Below, one piece after another: positions 17,118-27,096 of a stretch of 64,000 bases of DNA. A model generated the notes under the pieces. The model had not been told where the DNA came from, did not search any database, and saw nothing but the letters and a program-made list of their open reading frames with translations. This DNA is from Sulfuricurvum sp. (GTDB taxonomy: Bacteria; Campylobacterota; Campylobacteria; Campylobacterales; Sulfurimonadaceae): positions 16,015 through 80,014 of the forward strand of contig NZ_JAQUHV010000010.1 in assembly GCF_028681615.1 (NCBI RefSeq). The letters are read 5' to 3'. The position numbers and the translations under genes were made by a program. Every line of letters begins with the position of its first letter. Position 1 is the stretch's first letter.

Positions 17118-17354
17118 ATGAAAATAGAAATCTTAGGTACCGGATGCGCGAAATGCAAAACTCTCGAAGAGGCGACTAAACAGGCTGTCGCTCAAAGCGG
17201 ACAATTTGCCCAGATCGAAAAGGTCGAAGATATCATGAAAATCATGGAGTACGGCGTGATGAGTACCCCTGGCCTCGTGATCGACGGAAAAGTCGTCAGT
17301 ACCGGCAAAGTATTAAGCGTTAATGAGATCAAAGAGCTGATCAAAGCGCAGTAG
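17118..17354 (+). CDS. Small thioredoxin-fold protein (redox-active disulfide protein 2 family)
   Basis: The 78-residue cytosolic protein is a minimal thioredoxin/glutaredoxin fold of the MTH895/TM0008 type: IEILGTGCAKCKTLEE with a CxxC pair, and a cis-Pro loop VMSTPGLVIDGKVV. Members of this group often sit beside ArsP/DUF318 permeases or CcdA and presumably reduce a partner thiol. AGGAG precedes the ATG. A paralogue lies at 35258, after the second SulP gene. Confidence 0.88.
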   Translation: MKIEILGTGCAKCKTLEEATKQAVAQSGQFAQIEKVEDIMKIMEYGVMSTPGLVIDGKVVSTGKVLSVNEIKELIKAQ

Positions 17355-18059
17355 ATGGAAAGTTTTCTCTTAGGACTTCTCGAAACCCACGGAGCATTGG
17401 TATTTGCCGGAGCTTTTAGTGTCGGAGCCCTAACCTCGCTTGCCCCCTGTTCTATCATCTCCGTCCCGCTGCTGGTGGGAAGCGCACTGGGGATGAGTTC
17501 TCATCTCACTCCGCGCGAACGGGTAACGTTTACCTATCTCTTCTCCTTGATGTTTGCGTTTGGGGTGACGGTGAGTTTTTCGATCCTTGCGTATATGGTG
17601 GCGAAAATGGGGTACTTTTTCTCTGTCGCGCCGCTGGAAGCGTATATCGCCGGGGCGATTGCGGCCATCGCGATCGGTCTGTATTCTCTGGGGATACTCC
17701 CTGAGGTTATCGACAAATCGCGCTGGATGAGCCGTCTCATCACCCTACGCTATGCGGGGGCACTGTTGATCGGGATGCTGTTTGGCCTCGTCTCCACCCC
17801 GTGTGCTTCGGCTCCGCTGGTGGCGATCATCACGGTAGCCTCCAATGCTCCCGATTGGTACGCATATGCCCTTGTCCTCACCTTTGCACTGGGGCATTCG
17901 CTCTTGCTGCTGGCGGCGGGAGTATCGGTGGGATTTGCCCAAAGTGTCGCCTCCAGCACAAAAATAGCGTTAATAACCGGATGGATCACCAAAATCTTCT
18001 CCTTTGCCCTGATCGGTATCGGAGTCTATTTTTTCACCCTTGCCTACGAGCAATTTTAA
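17355..18059 (+). CDS. CcdA/DsbD-type transmembrane thiol-disulfide carrier
   Basis: CcdA proteins pass electrons from cytoplasmic thioredoxin to periplasmic thioredoxins. The gene starts right after the preceding stop. The 234-residue product has six hydrophobic segments and the two membrane Cys motifs of the family, SLAPCSIISVPLL in the first and STPCASAPLVAIIT in the fourth segment. It sits between a cytosolic thioredoxin-like protein and a periplasmic one, exactly the two partners expected for a trans-membrane relay. Confidence 0.85.
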   Translation: MESFLLGLLETHGALVFAGAFSVGALTSLAPCSIISVPLLVGSALGMSSHLTPRERVTFTYLFSLMFAFGVTVSFSILAYMVAKMGYFFSVAPLEAYIAGAIAAIAIGLYSLGILPEVIDKSRWMSRLITLRYAGALLIGMLFGLVSTPCASAPLVAIITVASNAPDWYAYALVLTFALGHSLLLLAAGVSVGFAQSVASSTKIALITGWITKIFSFALIGIGVYFFTLAYEQF

Positions 18060-18068
18060 AGGATTATC

Positions 18069-18437
18069 ATGTTTAAACTCATTTCACTTCTTGCTTTTTG
18101 CGCATCGTTATTCTCCGCCGAACTGCAACCGCGCCCGTATGCACTGGTCCTTCAAGAGATAGGCAAAGGGCAAACGGTTATGGTCGAAGCGGGTTCTACC
18201 AAATGCAATGCCTGTAAAGAGATGGGGGCACTGCTCTACCGTGAAATGGAACTCAACCCCAAACGAAAGATATTTTTTGTCAATGTTGCAGAAGAGCGTA
18301 GCGCGGCGCGTGCTATGAAAATCCAGATGATCCCGACACAGATAGTCTACGATCCGCAGGGGCGTGAAATCGACCGTCATATCGGCGGGTTTACCACCGA
18401 TGCTCTGAAACAGTTTTTAGCCAAGAATAAAATCTAG
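18069..18437 (+). CDS. Periplasmic thioredoxin-fold protein
   Basis: The 122-residue protein has a cleavable signal peptide (MFKLISLLAFCASLFS, cut near SAE). The mature domain carries a CxxC active site in AGSTKCNACKEMGALLYRE and the cis-Pro loop MIPTQIVYDPQGREI. It follows ccdA by nine bases and is the probable periplasmic acceptor. The target is unknown; the next gene is a periplasmic rhodanese. Confidence 0.85.
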   Translation: MFKLISLLAFCASLFSAELQPRPYALVLQEIGKGQTVMVEAGSTKCNACKEMGALLYREMELNPKRKIFFVNVAEERSAARAMKIQMIPTQIVYDPQGREIDRHIGGFTTDALKQFLAKNKI

Positions 18438-18446
18438 GAGAAATAT

Positions 18447-18878
18447 ATGAAAAGAATATTAGCGATTCTTCTGTTCGCAGGTTCACTTAGCGGCGAAACA
18501 TTCGACCATTACCTCAAACGCTTCGATTACAATGAACGTACCGAAATGAAGATCAAAAGTCTTGAGGCCGTTGAACTCTACAAAATGGGTGAGGTCGAGT
18601 TCGTAGACATACGTTTCAAAGAAGAACAGGCCATTTGGAGTTTTCCTTTTATGAAAATGATACCTCTGAACGAACTGCCGGACCGTTTAAACGAACTCGA
18701 TAAAAATAAAACCATTGTAACCGTCTGCCCTCATTACGACCGTGCTGAGATGGCTCGTATCTTTTTGACTCTGAAGGGGTTTAAAAGCCGATATTTGACC
18801 GATGGACTGATAGGGCTTGCAGGTTACCTACGCGGTGATGAGGCAAAAGAGTTTATAGAAGAAATGAAGAAGAGATAA
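18447..18878 (+). CDS. Periplasmic rhodanese-like protein
   Basis: The 143-residue protein begins with a signal peptide (MKRILAILLFAGSLSG). The domain shows VEFVDIRFKEEQ and an active-site loop VCPHYDRAEMA with the catalytic Cys, then GLIGLAGYL. Rhodaneses carry a persulfide on this Cys. Placed at the end of the thiol-redox train, it may receive electrons from or hand sulfane sulfur to the preceding thioredoxin. Its link to arsenic is inferred only from position. Confidence 0.82.
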   Translation: MKRILAILLFAGSLSGETFDHYLKRFDYNERTEMKIKSLEAVELYKMGEVEFVDIRFKEEQAIWSFPFMKMIPLNELPDRLNELDKNKTIVTVCPHYDRAEMARIFLTLKGFKSRYLTDGLIGLAGYLRGDEAKEFIEEMKKR

Positions 18879-18957
18879 GATGAATTTTTTTTAACATTGT
18901 GATTAATTGTTGATATGTTTTAGTTATAATTATTCTAAAAAGCATTGATACAAATTT

Positions 18958-20817
18958 ATGGATAAAAATTACAAATCCTACTTTTTAGGATATTTCATCA
19001 TCTTTGGGATACTCATCACCGTCCTAAGTTCTCTCATCAGTTACAAAATTCATATGATTGATATAGAGGGTTCTGTAAAAAAATATGCCCAAGAAGTATC
19101 GATCAGCAGAAAAAATTATATTCTGCAACCCCACATCGATCAAATGGACGATATTGTTAACTCAATCGCCAACGATCAAGCCATGAAAGATTTTGTTCAG
19201 ACCGGGAACCTGCTAAAAAAACGTGAACTTCAAAATCTTTTTTTAACTCTCACTAACTCCAATAAAGCCATCATGCAAACACGATTTATCGATGCAAACG
19301 GCCAAGAGGTCATTAGAGTAAATCGTGATAACGGACAAAGCCTTCCCTATATTGTCAAAGAATCGGATCTTCAAAATAAAAAAGGGCGAGATTATTTTCA
19401 GGCTGTCAGCAAACTGAATAGACCGGTAATTTGGCATTCGAAACTCGATCTCAATATTGAAAACGGTAAAATAGAAGTCCCCTATCGTCCCACTATCCGA
19501 ATCGCCGTCCCCCTTTTTAATGAGGGAAAATTTTCCGGAATGGTCATTTGCAACATGCTTTCCGGCGAGTTATTTAAATCCGTAGAAAATTCACCTCTGT
19601 TTGATCTTTTTATCATAGACAAAGAGGGAAACTATATTCTTCATCCCGACAATAAATTTGCATGGAACAAATATACCGGAGTAAAGCGGGATCTTTATGA
19701 AGATTTCCCCGAAGACGCATCCTCTATCTTGGCAGGTCGTGCATCAGGTACTAATTTTTTCGCCTATCCGTTGAATTCTATTTTGAATAATGACGATAAA
19801 GCGATTTTAATACTAAAACCAAAAGCAACTATGATCAGCTCATTAAAAAACACCAATAAGATCGTAACGGTTATCGTTGCCCTTTTAAGTCTTCTGATCA
19901 GTATCCCATTGGCGATATACGCCGCACGATCACCTATTAAGCTTCAGCGCGCCTTGCATAACTCTAATGTGGAACTAAAGCGTTTTTCCGATATTATCGA
20001 CCGATATGTCATCAGTGCCACCACTAAAACCAGCGGAATCATCACCAGTATCAGTACCGCCTTCGCAAACATAAGCGGATTCAGCAAAGCAGAGCTTATC
20101 GGCGAAAAGATGAATATCATCCGTCATCCTGATACTCCTAAAGCAGTGTTCCAAGATTTATGGAACACGATATTACAGGGAAGTTCATGGGAAGGTGAAA
20201 TTAAAAATAAAGCAAAAAGCGGTGATTCTTATTGGCTTGGACAAACGATCATTCCAATCAAAGATGAAAACGGCACTATTACCTCTTTTATGTCGGTAGG
20301 AACCGATCACACAGCTAAAAAAGAGCTGGAAGCCATTGCAATGGTCGATAAATTAACCCATCTCTATAACAGACGAAAAATGGATGAATGTCTGTATATC
20401 GAAGTGGAAAAATCAAAGCGCTATAGTAAACCGTTATCCCTCATCATGATCGATATCGATTATTTTAAAAAAGTCAATGACACCTATGGACACCAAACTG
20501 GTGATGCAGTCTTACAAAAAGTGGCTGAGCTCATAAATAACAATACTCGAAAAATTGACTGTTGTGCACGATACGGCGGTGAAGAGTTCCTGATAATGTG
20601 TCCTGAAACACCGGAAGAAGGGGTTTTGACTCTTGCAGAGCAGATCAGAAGGACGATTGAAGCGTATGAATTTGAGACCGTTAAACACCTAACAATCAGT
20701 CTGGGAGTTTCGACATACAGTGAAACCGATGACATGATGACATTGATTAAAAAATGCGATGAAGCTTTATACAAAGCAAAACACCAAGGGAGAAATCAAG
20801 TCGTCTTTTATTCCTAA
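18958..20817 (+). CDS. Membrane diguanylate cyclase: periplasmic dCache sensor, PAS, GGDEF
   Basis: The enzyme makes c-di-GMP from two GTP. It has 619 residues: a membrane segment (about 10-28), a large periplasmic sensor of dCache type (about 35-295; includes VNRDNGQSLPYIV and VPYRPTIRIAVPLF), a second segment (about 302-322), a PAS domain (about 340-455) and GGDEF (about 460-615) with active site YGGEEFLIM. No RxxD inhibitory motif is obvious before the active site. The ligand is unknown. It is a single gene between the ars operon and a convergent sulP. Confidence 0.9.
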   Translation: MDKNYKSYFLGYFIIFGILITVLSSLISYKIHMIDIEGSVKKYAQEVSISRKNYILQPHIDQMDDIVNSIANDQAMKDFVQTGNLLKKRELQNLFLTLTNSNKAIMQTRFIDANGQEVIRVNRDNGQSLPYIVKESDLQNKKGRDYFQAVSKLNRPVIWHSKLDLNIENGKIEVPYRPTIRIAVPLFNEGKFSGMVICNMLSGELFKSVENSPLFDLFIIDKEGNYILHPDNKFAWNKYTGVKRDLYEDFPEDASSILAGRASGTNFFAYPLNSILNNDDKAILILKPKATMISSLKNTNKIVTVIVALLSLLISIPLAIYAARSPIKLQRALHNSNVELKRFSDIIDRYVISATTKTSGIITSISTAFANISGFSKAELIGEKMNIIRHPDTPKAVFQDLWNTILQGSSWEGEIKNKAKSGDSYWLGQTIIPIKDENGTITSFMSVGTDHTAKKELEAIAMVDKLTHLYNRRKMDECLYIEVEKSKRYSKPLSLIMIDIDYFKKVNDTYGHQTGDAVLQKVAELINNNTRKIDCCARYGGEEFLIMCPETPEEGVLTLAEQIRRTIEAYEFETVKHLTISLGVSTYSETDDMMTLIKKCDEALYKAKHQGRNQVVFYS

Positions 20818-20831
20818 GCAAACAAACGAAA

Positions 20832-20860
20832 GGGCATTAATGTTTTAAATATTAATGCCC
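20832..20860. terminator. Hairpin between the convergent cyclase and sulP genes
   Basis: GGGCATTAAT and ATTAATGCCC form a perfect 10-bp stem around a 9-nt AT-rich loop. It starts 15 bases after the cyclase stop and covers the sulP stop codon. A U-tract is missing, so the termination role is likely but not certain. Confidence 0.55.
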
Positions 20861-22345
20861 ACCCATCACTTTTTCGATCTCTGAGGGTTTATCATGTATA
20901 CCGAAACGGTCAATGATGGTTCGGCTCGCTTCGTTTTGACCTACCACTTCGACCTCTTTCCCCTCTTTACGCAGTTTTATCACCGCTTTATCGAGTGCAT
21001 ACACCGCTGAAATATCCCAAAAATGGGCCCGTGTTACGTCGATAATGACATTTTTTACGTCTTCTTTGTAATCAAACGCATCGGCAAAACGGTCGGCTGA
21101 ATTGAAAAATATCTGTCCGATAAATTTATAGACCCGCGTACTGCTGGTCTCTTCATAGGATTTCTCCCAGTACATAAAATGGCTGATTTTATTGGCAAAA
21201 AAGAGCGATGCAAGCAGCACGCCGCTCAAAACACCATATGCGAGATTATGGGTAAATACGACGACTATAACCGTTGTTAACATCACGATATTCGTCGAAA
21301 GAGGCAAGGTTTTCAACCCCTTGATCGATGCCCAGTTAAATGTCCCGATCGATACCATGATCATGACTGCAACCAATGCTGCCATCGGGATAATTTTGAT
21401 CCAATCGGACATAAATACGACCATAATAAGCAAAAGCACCCCGGCAACAAGGGTCGACAGACGCCCGCGTCCACCGGATTTGATGTTGATAACCGACTGT
21501 CCGATCATACCGCATCCGGCCATCCCTCCGATACACCCCGTAGCAATATTGGCGATCCCCTGCCCTTTGGCTTCGCGGTTCTTATCGCTGTCGGTATCGG
21601 TCATATCATCGACGATAGTGGCCGTCATAAACGATTCCAACAAACCCACTGCGGCCAAAGCTGCCGAATAGGGAAAAACAATCGATAGGGTTTCCATAGT
21701 AAACGGAACGTCCGGCCATAAAAAGATCGGCAATGTATCGGGTAGCGCCCCCATATCCCCGACCGTTCGTACATCGATCCCCATCGTTACGACAACGACC
21801 GTAAGGACTAAAATCGTGACCAGCGGAGAGGGAATGAGTTCTCCTAGTTTCGGGACATACGGGAAGAGATAGATAATCCCGAGGCCGGCCGCAGTAAGTG
21901 CGTAAACATGCCATGTGACATTCGTGAGCTCAGGCAACTGAGCCATAAAAATCAAAATCGCCAACGCATTGACAAACCCGATCACAACGGTTCGGGAGAC
22001 AAAACTCATGAGTGAGCCCAGTTTCAAATACCCTGCCGCCAACTGAAGCACGCCCGTCATTATCGTAGCAACTAAAAGATACTGCAAACCGTGATCTCTG
22101 ACCAGCGTCACCATCAACAGCGCCATCGACCCAGTAGCCGCAGAGATCATCCCTGCACGTCCTCCGACAAAGGCGATGACCGCCGCGATACAAAATGAGG
22201 CATACAACCCCACTTTCGGATCTACTCCTGCAATAATCGAAAAAGCGATCGATTCGGGAATAAGTGCGAGAGCGACGACGATACCGGCGAGAATATCCCC
22301 GCGAATATTGCCGAACCACTCTTGTTTTGATGACATCAATAGCAT
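20852..22345 (-). CDS. SulP-family anion transporter with STAS domain
   Basis: SulP proteins import sulfate, bicarbonate or other anions. The 497-residue product has the transport domain ([51 protein letters not shown]) and a C-terminal STAS domain (about 400-490: [20 protein letters not shown]). AAGGA lies five bases before ATG 22345. Wording of the substrate region fits the bicarbonate/sulfate group; the substrate cannot be decided here. It is a different subgroup from the second SulP at 33591. Confidence 0.9.
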   Translation of the reverse strand: MLLMSSKQEWFGNIRGDILAGIVVALALIPESIAFSIIAGVDPKVGLYASFCIAAVIAFVGGRAGMISAATGSMALLMVTLVRDHGLQYLLVATIMTGVLQLAAGYLKLGSLMSFVSRTVVIGFVNALAILIFMAQLPELTNVTWHVYALTAAGLGIIYLFPYVPKLGELIPSPLVTILVLTVVVVTMGIDVRTVGDMGALPDTLPIFLWPDVPFTMETLSIVFPYSAALAAVGLLESFMTATIVDDMTDTDSDKNREAKGQGIANIATGCIGGMAGCGMIGQSVINIKSGGRGRLSTLVAGVLLLIMVVFMSDWIKIIPMAALVAVMIMVSIGTFNWASIKGLKTLPLSTNIVMLTTVIVVVFTHNLAYGVLSGVLLASLFFANKISHFMYWEKSYEETSSTRVYKFIGQIFFNSADRFADAFDYKEDVKNVIIDVTRAHFWDISAVYALDKAVIKLRKEGKEVEVVGQNEASRTIIDRFGIHDKPSEIEKVMGGH

Positions 22346-22549
22346 TCAAATCCTTATGACAAATACAAAAACTCACAAAAAAGGTGGGAGAGAGAAGAGA
22401 ATTTGCAGATATAGATGTAGAAATTCTAACCAAAACGACCTAAACTCGGGGTAAAATTGAAAAATCTTCCTCCTTTAGTACCCATTTTGGCTTTGAAGTG
22501 ATAGAATAAATCAATAAGAGAGTTAATTTAATGTTGTAATAAGAGAATA

Positions 22550-23374
22550 ATGAGGTTTTTCCTGCTTTTAGTTTTACCGTGTCTTATGTATGGAGGAGAA
22601 CGGTTGGCATTTTCAGGAGCTACGACCATACAGCCTATTATGGAATACATCGCTCCATATTATGCCAATGAAAATGGTTATACCCTCTCAATCGAAGGGG
22701 GCGGCAGCGATCAGGGGATTAAAAATGTTCTTTCCGGCAAAAGCAACATCGGAATGGTTAATCGTCCGCTTAGCAGCGAAGAAAAAGCCTCGTTAGACTA
22801 TACCACTATCGGTTATGATGCAACAGCATTCATCGTCCATAAAAGCAATCCTGTCAATGGAATAACCCGAGGGCAACTGATCGATATTTACAAAGGAAAA
22901 ATCACCAATTGGAAGCAGATTGGAGGAAATGACCGACCCATTATTCTCATATCCAAAAAGCCTGATCGCGGAACAATGCGTATCATTGAAGAGGAGACAG
23001 GTCTTTTTCATCCGTCCAATCCTAAAAACAAGGATGAAACGAAAAAAATCTCTCGTAATACATGGGATTCAGGATCCAATAATGATGCGATTGTTTGGGT
23101 CGGCGGGTTGCTTGATGCAATCGGATTTGTCTCGTCAGGAAGTGCTGTCAGTACTATTCAAGACGGCATGCCGATCAAAATTCTTTCCTATGAAGGTGTA
23201 ATGCCCAACGAACAAACCATTTTCTCCCACCGTTATCCTATTGTACGGGAGCTGAATATTATTTACACCAAAAACAATCCGAAAGCCAAAAAATTTGCAT
23301 CCTTTATCCTCTCTTCGACTGGACAGCAAGCCGTCTCACATACAAACTATATCCGGATAGATCATGGAAAATAA
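22550..23374 (+). CDS. PstS-like phosphate-binding periplasmic protein
   Basis: The 274-residue protein starts with a signal peptide (MRFFLLLVLPCLMYG). It shows the PBP-like fold of phosphate-binding proteins: FSGATTIQPIMEYIAPYY, IEGGGSDQGIKNVLSGKSNIGMVNRPL, ITNWKQIGG, and KPDRGTMRIIEEETG with conserved Ser/Thr/Arg in the ligand pocket. No pstCAB genes follow. Instead it overlaps a diguanylate cyclase by 11 bases, so it probably acts as a sensor subunit, or as a stand-alone binding protein. Confidence 0.8.
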   Translation: MRFFLLLVLPCLMYGGERLAFSGATTIQPIMEYIAPYYANENGYTLSIEGGGSDQGIKNVLSGKSNIGMVNRPLSSEEKASLDYTTIGYDATAFIVHKSNPVNGITRGQLIDIYKGKITNWKQIGGNDRPIILISKKPDRGTMRIIEEETGLFHPSNPKNKDETKKISRNTWDSGSNNDAIVWVGGLLDAIGFVSSGSAVSTIQDGMPIKILSYEGVMPNEQTIFSHRYPIVRELNIIYTKNNPKAKKFASFILSSTGQQAVSHTNYIRIDHGK

Positions 23375-24827
23375 AAATTTTATTTTTAAACTGATCGGGG
23401 CCAATACCCTTATTATCCTTTTGGTTTTTGGAACGTTCTATACCGTATTTAATTTTTTAAACTTTCAACTTGCCAAGAACACTCAGCAGCGTCAAAATAT
23501 GACATCTTTTATTCACTCATGCGATCATGTTTCGGTCAATCTTTATCAATCGGCTATGTTAAACAATCCCGATTATCTCACTGGTGCGGCACTGTCATCC
23601 AATAACGCTTTATATTTTATGCACAATCTCTCCAAAAGTGGATTTGACACCCGTTCGCTGAAACAGAATTATTACGATTTTTTTCGCCAGACGGTTTTGA
23701 CAACCTCTTTGGTTCTTGAACACCGACTGGATGAAGCACATGTAGCGGATCATATAAGCCAAAAGAAATATCAAATTCTGCACTCGGCATTCTTAGAGAT
23801 GCGAGAAAAAATCAATCAAGAGCAAGAACGGATCATTATGGCAATTAATACCCTAATGGTCTTTTCTGCCATCTTGCTGGTCATCATCATTATTGCCAAT
23901 ATTTTGATCCTTTTCCGTTCTTTCAAATCGATACGGGCCAAAGAGAGTGAACGTTCCGAAATGATTGCCGCTTTGGGAGACGGTGTGTACGGAATCAATG
24001 GAGAAGGGAATTGTATTTTTATCAACCGATCGGCACTTGATATGCTCGGATTTTCGGAAGAAGAGGTAATAGGACAAAATCAACACCGTTTATTTCATCA
24101 TCACAGATCCGATGGAACCGTCTATCCGGAAAAAGATTGCCCGATCCACCTCTCAGAACAAGATCGTACAATACGCCATACAGAAGAGACTTTTATCCGT
24201 AAAGACGGCTCACTGTTACCGGTGAGTTTAACGGTTGCCCCACTTGGGACAGATCGATCCATTGTTGTTTTTCAGGACATAACGGTCCAAAAAGAAGAGC
24301 AGGCTCTACTGGATCGTTATGCCAACTACGATGCACTGACCACTTTACCGAATAGAAGACTTTTTACCATATTAGCTGAACAGATGATAGCTCAGGCCAA
24401 TCGTGACAATAAAATTATTTCGATCGGATTTTTGGATTTGGACGGATTTAAGCAGGTCAACGATACATATGGCCATGAAGTCGGAGACACTCTTTTACAA
24501 GAGGTGGCGAAACGATTTAAATCAACGTTACGCCAATCCGATCTTGTTGCCCGGTTTGGAGGTGATGAATTTGTTGTTCTTCTTACTTCAATTAATACAA
24601 AAAATGAAGCAGAGCTGTCATTTATGCGGCTTATCAGCCAAGTCTCTGAACCAATCGTTGTCAATGGCATTGCAATCAAAGTTGGAGTGAGTATTGGCTA
24701 TACCTTGTATCCGCAAGACAGTGGTGATATTGACCTGCTGATTCGGCATGCTGACATTGCTATGTATGATGCAAAGCAATCCGGAAAAGGTCGAATTAGA
24801 CGATATCAAAATCAAGAGATCATCTAA
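23364..24827 (+). CDS. Membrane PAS-GGDEF diguanylate cyclase coupled to the PstS-like gene
   Basis: The 487-residue protein has a membrane segment at about 9-30, a periplasmic helical domain (about 31-160), a second segment (about 162-185), a PAS domain (about 195-310, with DGVYGINGEGNCIFINRSALDMLG) and GGDEF (about 315-480), active site FGGDEFVVLL. The reading frame begins 11 bases before the binding-protein stop. This strong coupling suggests the periplasmic domain senses the loaded binding protein and sets c-di-GMP levels. Confidence 0.88.
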   Translation: MENKNFIFKLIGANTLIILLVFGTFYTVFNFLNFQLAKNTQQRQNMTSFIHSCDHVSVNLYQSAMLNNPDYLTGAALSSNNALYFMHNLSKSGFDTRSLKQNYYDFFRQTVLTTSLVLEHRLDEAHVADHISQKKYQILHSAFLEMREKINQEQERIIMAINTLMVFSAILLVIIIIANILILFRSFKSIRAKESERSEMIAALGDGVYGINGEGNCIFINRSALDMLGFSEEEVIGQNQHRLFHHHRSDGTVYPEKDCPIHLSEQDRTIRHTEETFIRKDGSLLPVSLTVAPLGTDRSIVVFQDITVQKEEQALLDRYANYDALTTLPNRRLFTILAEQMIAQANRDNKIISIGFLDLDGFKQVNDTYGHEVGDTLLQEVAKRFKSTLRQSDLVARFGGDEFVVLLTSINTKNEAELSFMRLISQVSEPIVVNGIAIKVGVSIGYTLYPQDSGDIDLLIRHADIAMYDAKQSGKGRIRRYQNQEII

Positions 24828-24847
24828 ATGCAACAGTGCATCCCTCT

Positions 24848-26017
24848 ATGAAAATAGTATCGCTTAATCGTAATATCATCGCCCTGGGGGCAAACAGTTT
24901 CTTCACCGATTTCTCCACAGAGATGATCCTACCTCTTCTGCCAATCTTTTTGGAGCGTTTTTTACATGCGAGCAAAAGTGAAATCGGTCTGATCGAAGGG
25001 ACAGCCGAATTCGGAGTCGCGATGCTGATCGCCTTATCGGGCTTCTACTCGGATCGCCTCGGAAAACGCAAAGGGATCACCGTATTCGGATACGGCATGT
25101 CCAACCTCATCAAACCCCTCGCATTTTTTGCGCAGACTGCTACGATGATCGCTATGATCCGTATAGGTGATCGTTTAGCGAAAGGGGTACGTGTCGCTCC
25201 GAGAGATGCCCTCATCAGCGCCTATACCCCTAAAGAGATCAGCGGCTTTGTCTTCGGGTTTCACAAAATGATGGACGGTGCGGGAGCACTTGCAGGTTCG
25301 CTGACCGCGTTTGGCGTCTTATGGTTCTGGGGTGAGAGCGAATCGACATTTCGCAGTGTTTTTGCCATCAGTCTCATACCGGGTCTTATATCCATGATGA
25401 TTCTCGTTTTTTTGGTTACCGACGTCCCCTTTACCCCTGCCTCGATCCGCCGGTTCCGTCCTGAGGCACTCCCCACACCGTTTTATGTTCTGGTGGGTTT
25501 TCAGAGCCTCTTTAGCCTTTTTGCGATGAATTACTCGTTTATGCTTCTCAAAGCAGAAAGTAACGGTATCGCTCTAGTCATGATCCCCCTCGCCTATTCC
25601 CTCTACAATCTCACCCAATCAGCATTAGCCATACCGATCGGAAAAGCAGCCGACCGTTTCGGTAAACCGGCATTGCTCGCATTTATCTACCTAGCCTTTG
25701 GCTCGGGTGCGCTCGCCATGGCGACAGGCTCGATTTGGGGCGTATGGCTCGGATTCGGGATTTACGGGTTTTTTGCCGGAGGATTTAATGCACTGGCAAA
25801 AGCAATCATCTCAGACACCGCTCCGCAAGAATTAAAAGCAACCGCATACGGTGTCTATTATACGGCAGTCGGCATCATGACATTCATCTCTTTGAGCGGG
25901 GCAGGATGGTTATGGGATCACTACGGAAGCAATATCCCTTTTATCATCGCATCCTCTTCAGCACTGCTTTTGGCAATTGCCCTTTTTAGTATGCGTGATC
26001 GATTAAACCACTATTAG
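24848..26017 (+). CDS. Major facilitator superfamily transporter
   Basis: The 389-residue inner-membrane protein has 12 predicted helices. The start is FTDFSTEMILPLLPIFLE, a pattern of an MFS subgroup found in many proteobacteria, and the loop 2-3 motif reads GFYSDRLGKRKGIT. In the second half, GKAADRFGKPAL repeats the MFS motif. ATG 24848 is preferred; GTG 24836 is possible, and neither has a strong ribosome site. Substrate unknown. It overlaps the end of the convergent ABC permease gene by four bases. Confidence 0.85.
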   Translation: MKIVSLNRNIIALGANSFFTDFSTEMILPLLPIFLERFLHASKSEIGLIEGTAEFGVAMLIALSGFYSDRLGKRKGITVFGYGMSNLIKPLAFFAQTATMIAMIRIGDRLAKGVRVAPRDALISAYTPKEISGFVFGFHKMMDGAGALAGSLTAFGVLWFWGESESTFRSVFAISLIPGLISMMILVFLVTDVPFTPASIRRFRPEALPTPFYVLVGFQSLFSLFAMNYSFMLLKAESNGIALVMIPLAYSLYNLTQSALAIPIGKAADRFGKPALLAFIYLAFGSGALAMATGSIWGVWLGFGIYGFFAGGFNALAKAIISDTAPQELKATAYGVYYTAVGIMTFISLSGAGWLWDHYGSNIPFIIASSSALLLAIALFSMRDRLNHY

Positions 26018-27096
26018 AACAACCGCCCGATTTTTCGAAAACCGATCAGATACATAATCCCGCTGACCGCAATAACTCCGAGAAAATACGGCCATAAATC
26101 GATCCACTCCGTCCCGCGGTAAAAAATACTCTCGCTTCCCTCGATGTAGTAACGTAGCGGAGAAATAAGCGATACATACTGCAATACCGGATGCATGGCA
26201 TAAATAGGTGTCCATGCTCCGCTCAAGAAGATAAGCGGCATCATAATAACGATGGAGAGCTGTGCCACCTGCATCACATCACGGGCTACTGCCGCGATAA
26301 ACAGACCGATTCCCGAACCGGCAAAAACAAAGAAAAAGCTCAATAATAAAAAGGCACTGAGCGACCCGTTTAACGGCACATTAAAAATGCCTAATACAAT
26401 AAACCCCAAAGAGATCACGATACCGCTCATAACCACAATGATCTGCGAAAACGATTTTGCCAGAATAATGACCTTCGGATTTACCGGCATGAGAAGCATC
26501 AAATCCCACGTCCCCTGCTCTTTTTCACGCACAAATACCACAGCCGTCAATATGATAGAGAGCATCGTTATAATGGAAAGCAATTCGGTCAGTGCCATGA
26601 AGGTATGGTTGTCGGCATTTTGATTGAAAAGTTTATGGGTTACGATATCGACAGGGATGTTTACCTTTGAGATATCCAAAACGATATGCTGGAGGTAATT
26701 CAGTGTAGTATAGGCCTGTGATGCCGCCGTAGCATCCATTAATATATCGAGCTGTGCCCTTTTGTTTTGGCGCCATTTTTTTTCAAAATCCTCATCAAAT
26801 ACGAGTCCGACGATGATCTCTTTATCGAAAATAGCACGGCTGAGTTCAGCTTGACTGTTAAAACGGTGCGGTGATAGAAATTCGGGACCGTGCAGATGGG
26901 TGAGAATCTTTTGGCTTAAACCCCCTGCAGTATCGTCTACATATCCTACGGCTACATTTCTAGGATTAATTTCTATCCCGCTTCCCGCGATGTATACCTC
27001 CATCGTAAACATGTACAACACGACCAAGACAAGCTGCCACGATCGTATAAAACTGATCAGCTCTTTTCCGACGATCGACCAAAATATTCGGCTCAT
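26014..27096 (-). CDS. ABC-2-type exporter permease (YbhR-like)
   Basis: The 360-residue inner-membrane subunit has one N-terminal helix, a large extracytoplasmic domain (about 45-165) and five C-terminal helices, as in the YbhR/YbhS pair. It contains VREKEQGTWDLMLLMPVNP, the cytoplasmic E-loop typical of ABC-2 permeases. It overlaps the upstream permease gene by four bases (ATGA) and is last in the hlyD-ATPase-permease-permease operon. It is presumed to form a heterodimer with the next protein. Confidence 0.88.
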   Translation of the reverse strand: MSRIFWSIVGKELISFIRSWQLVLVVLYMFTMEVYIAGSGIEINPRNVAVGYVDDTAGGLSQKILTHLHGPEFLSPHRFNSQAELSRAIFDKEIIVGLVFDEDFEKKWRQNKRAQLDILMDATAASQAYTTLNYLQHIVLDISKVNIPVDIVTHKLFNQNADNHTFMALTELLSIITMLSIILTAVVFVREKEQGTWDLMLLMPVNPKVIILAKSFSQIIVVMSGIVISLGFIVLGIFNVPLNGSLSAFLLLSFFFVFAGSGIGLFIAAVARDVMQVAQLSIVIMMPLIFLSGAWTPIYAMHPVLQYVSLISPLRYYIEGSESIFYRGTEWIDLWPYFLGVIAVSGIMYLIGFRKIGRLF

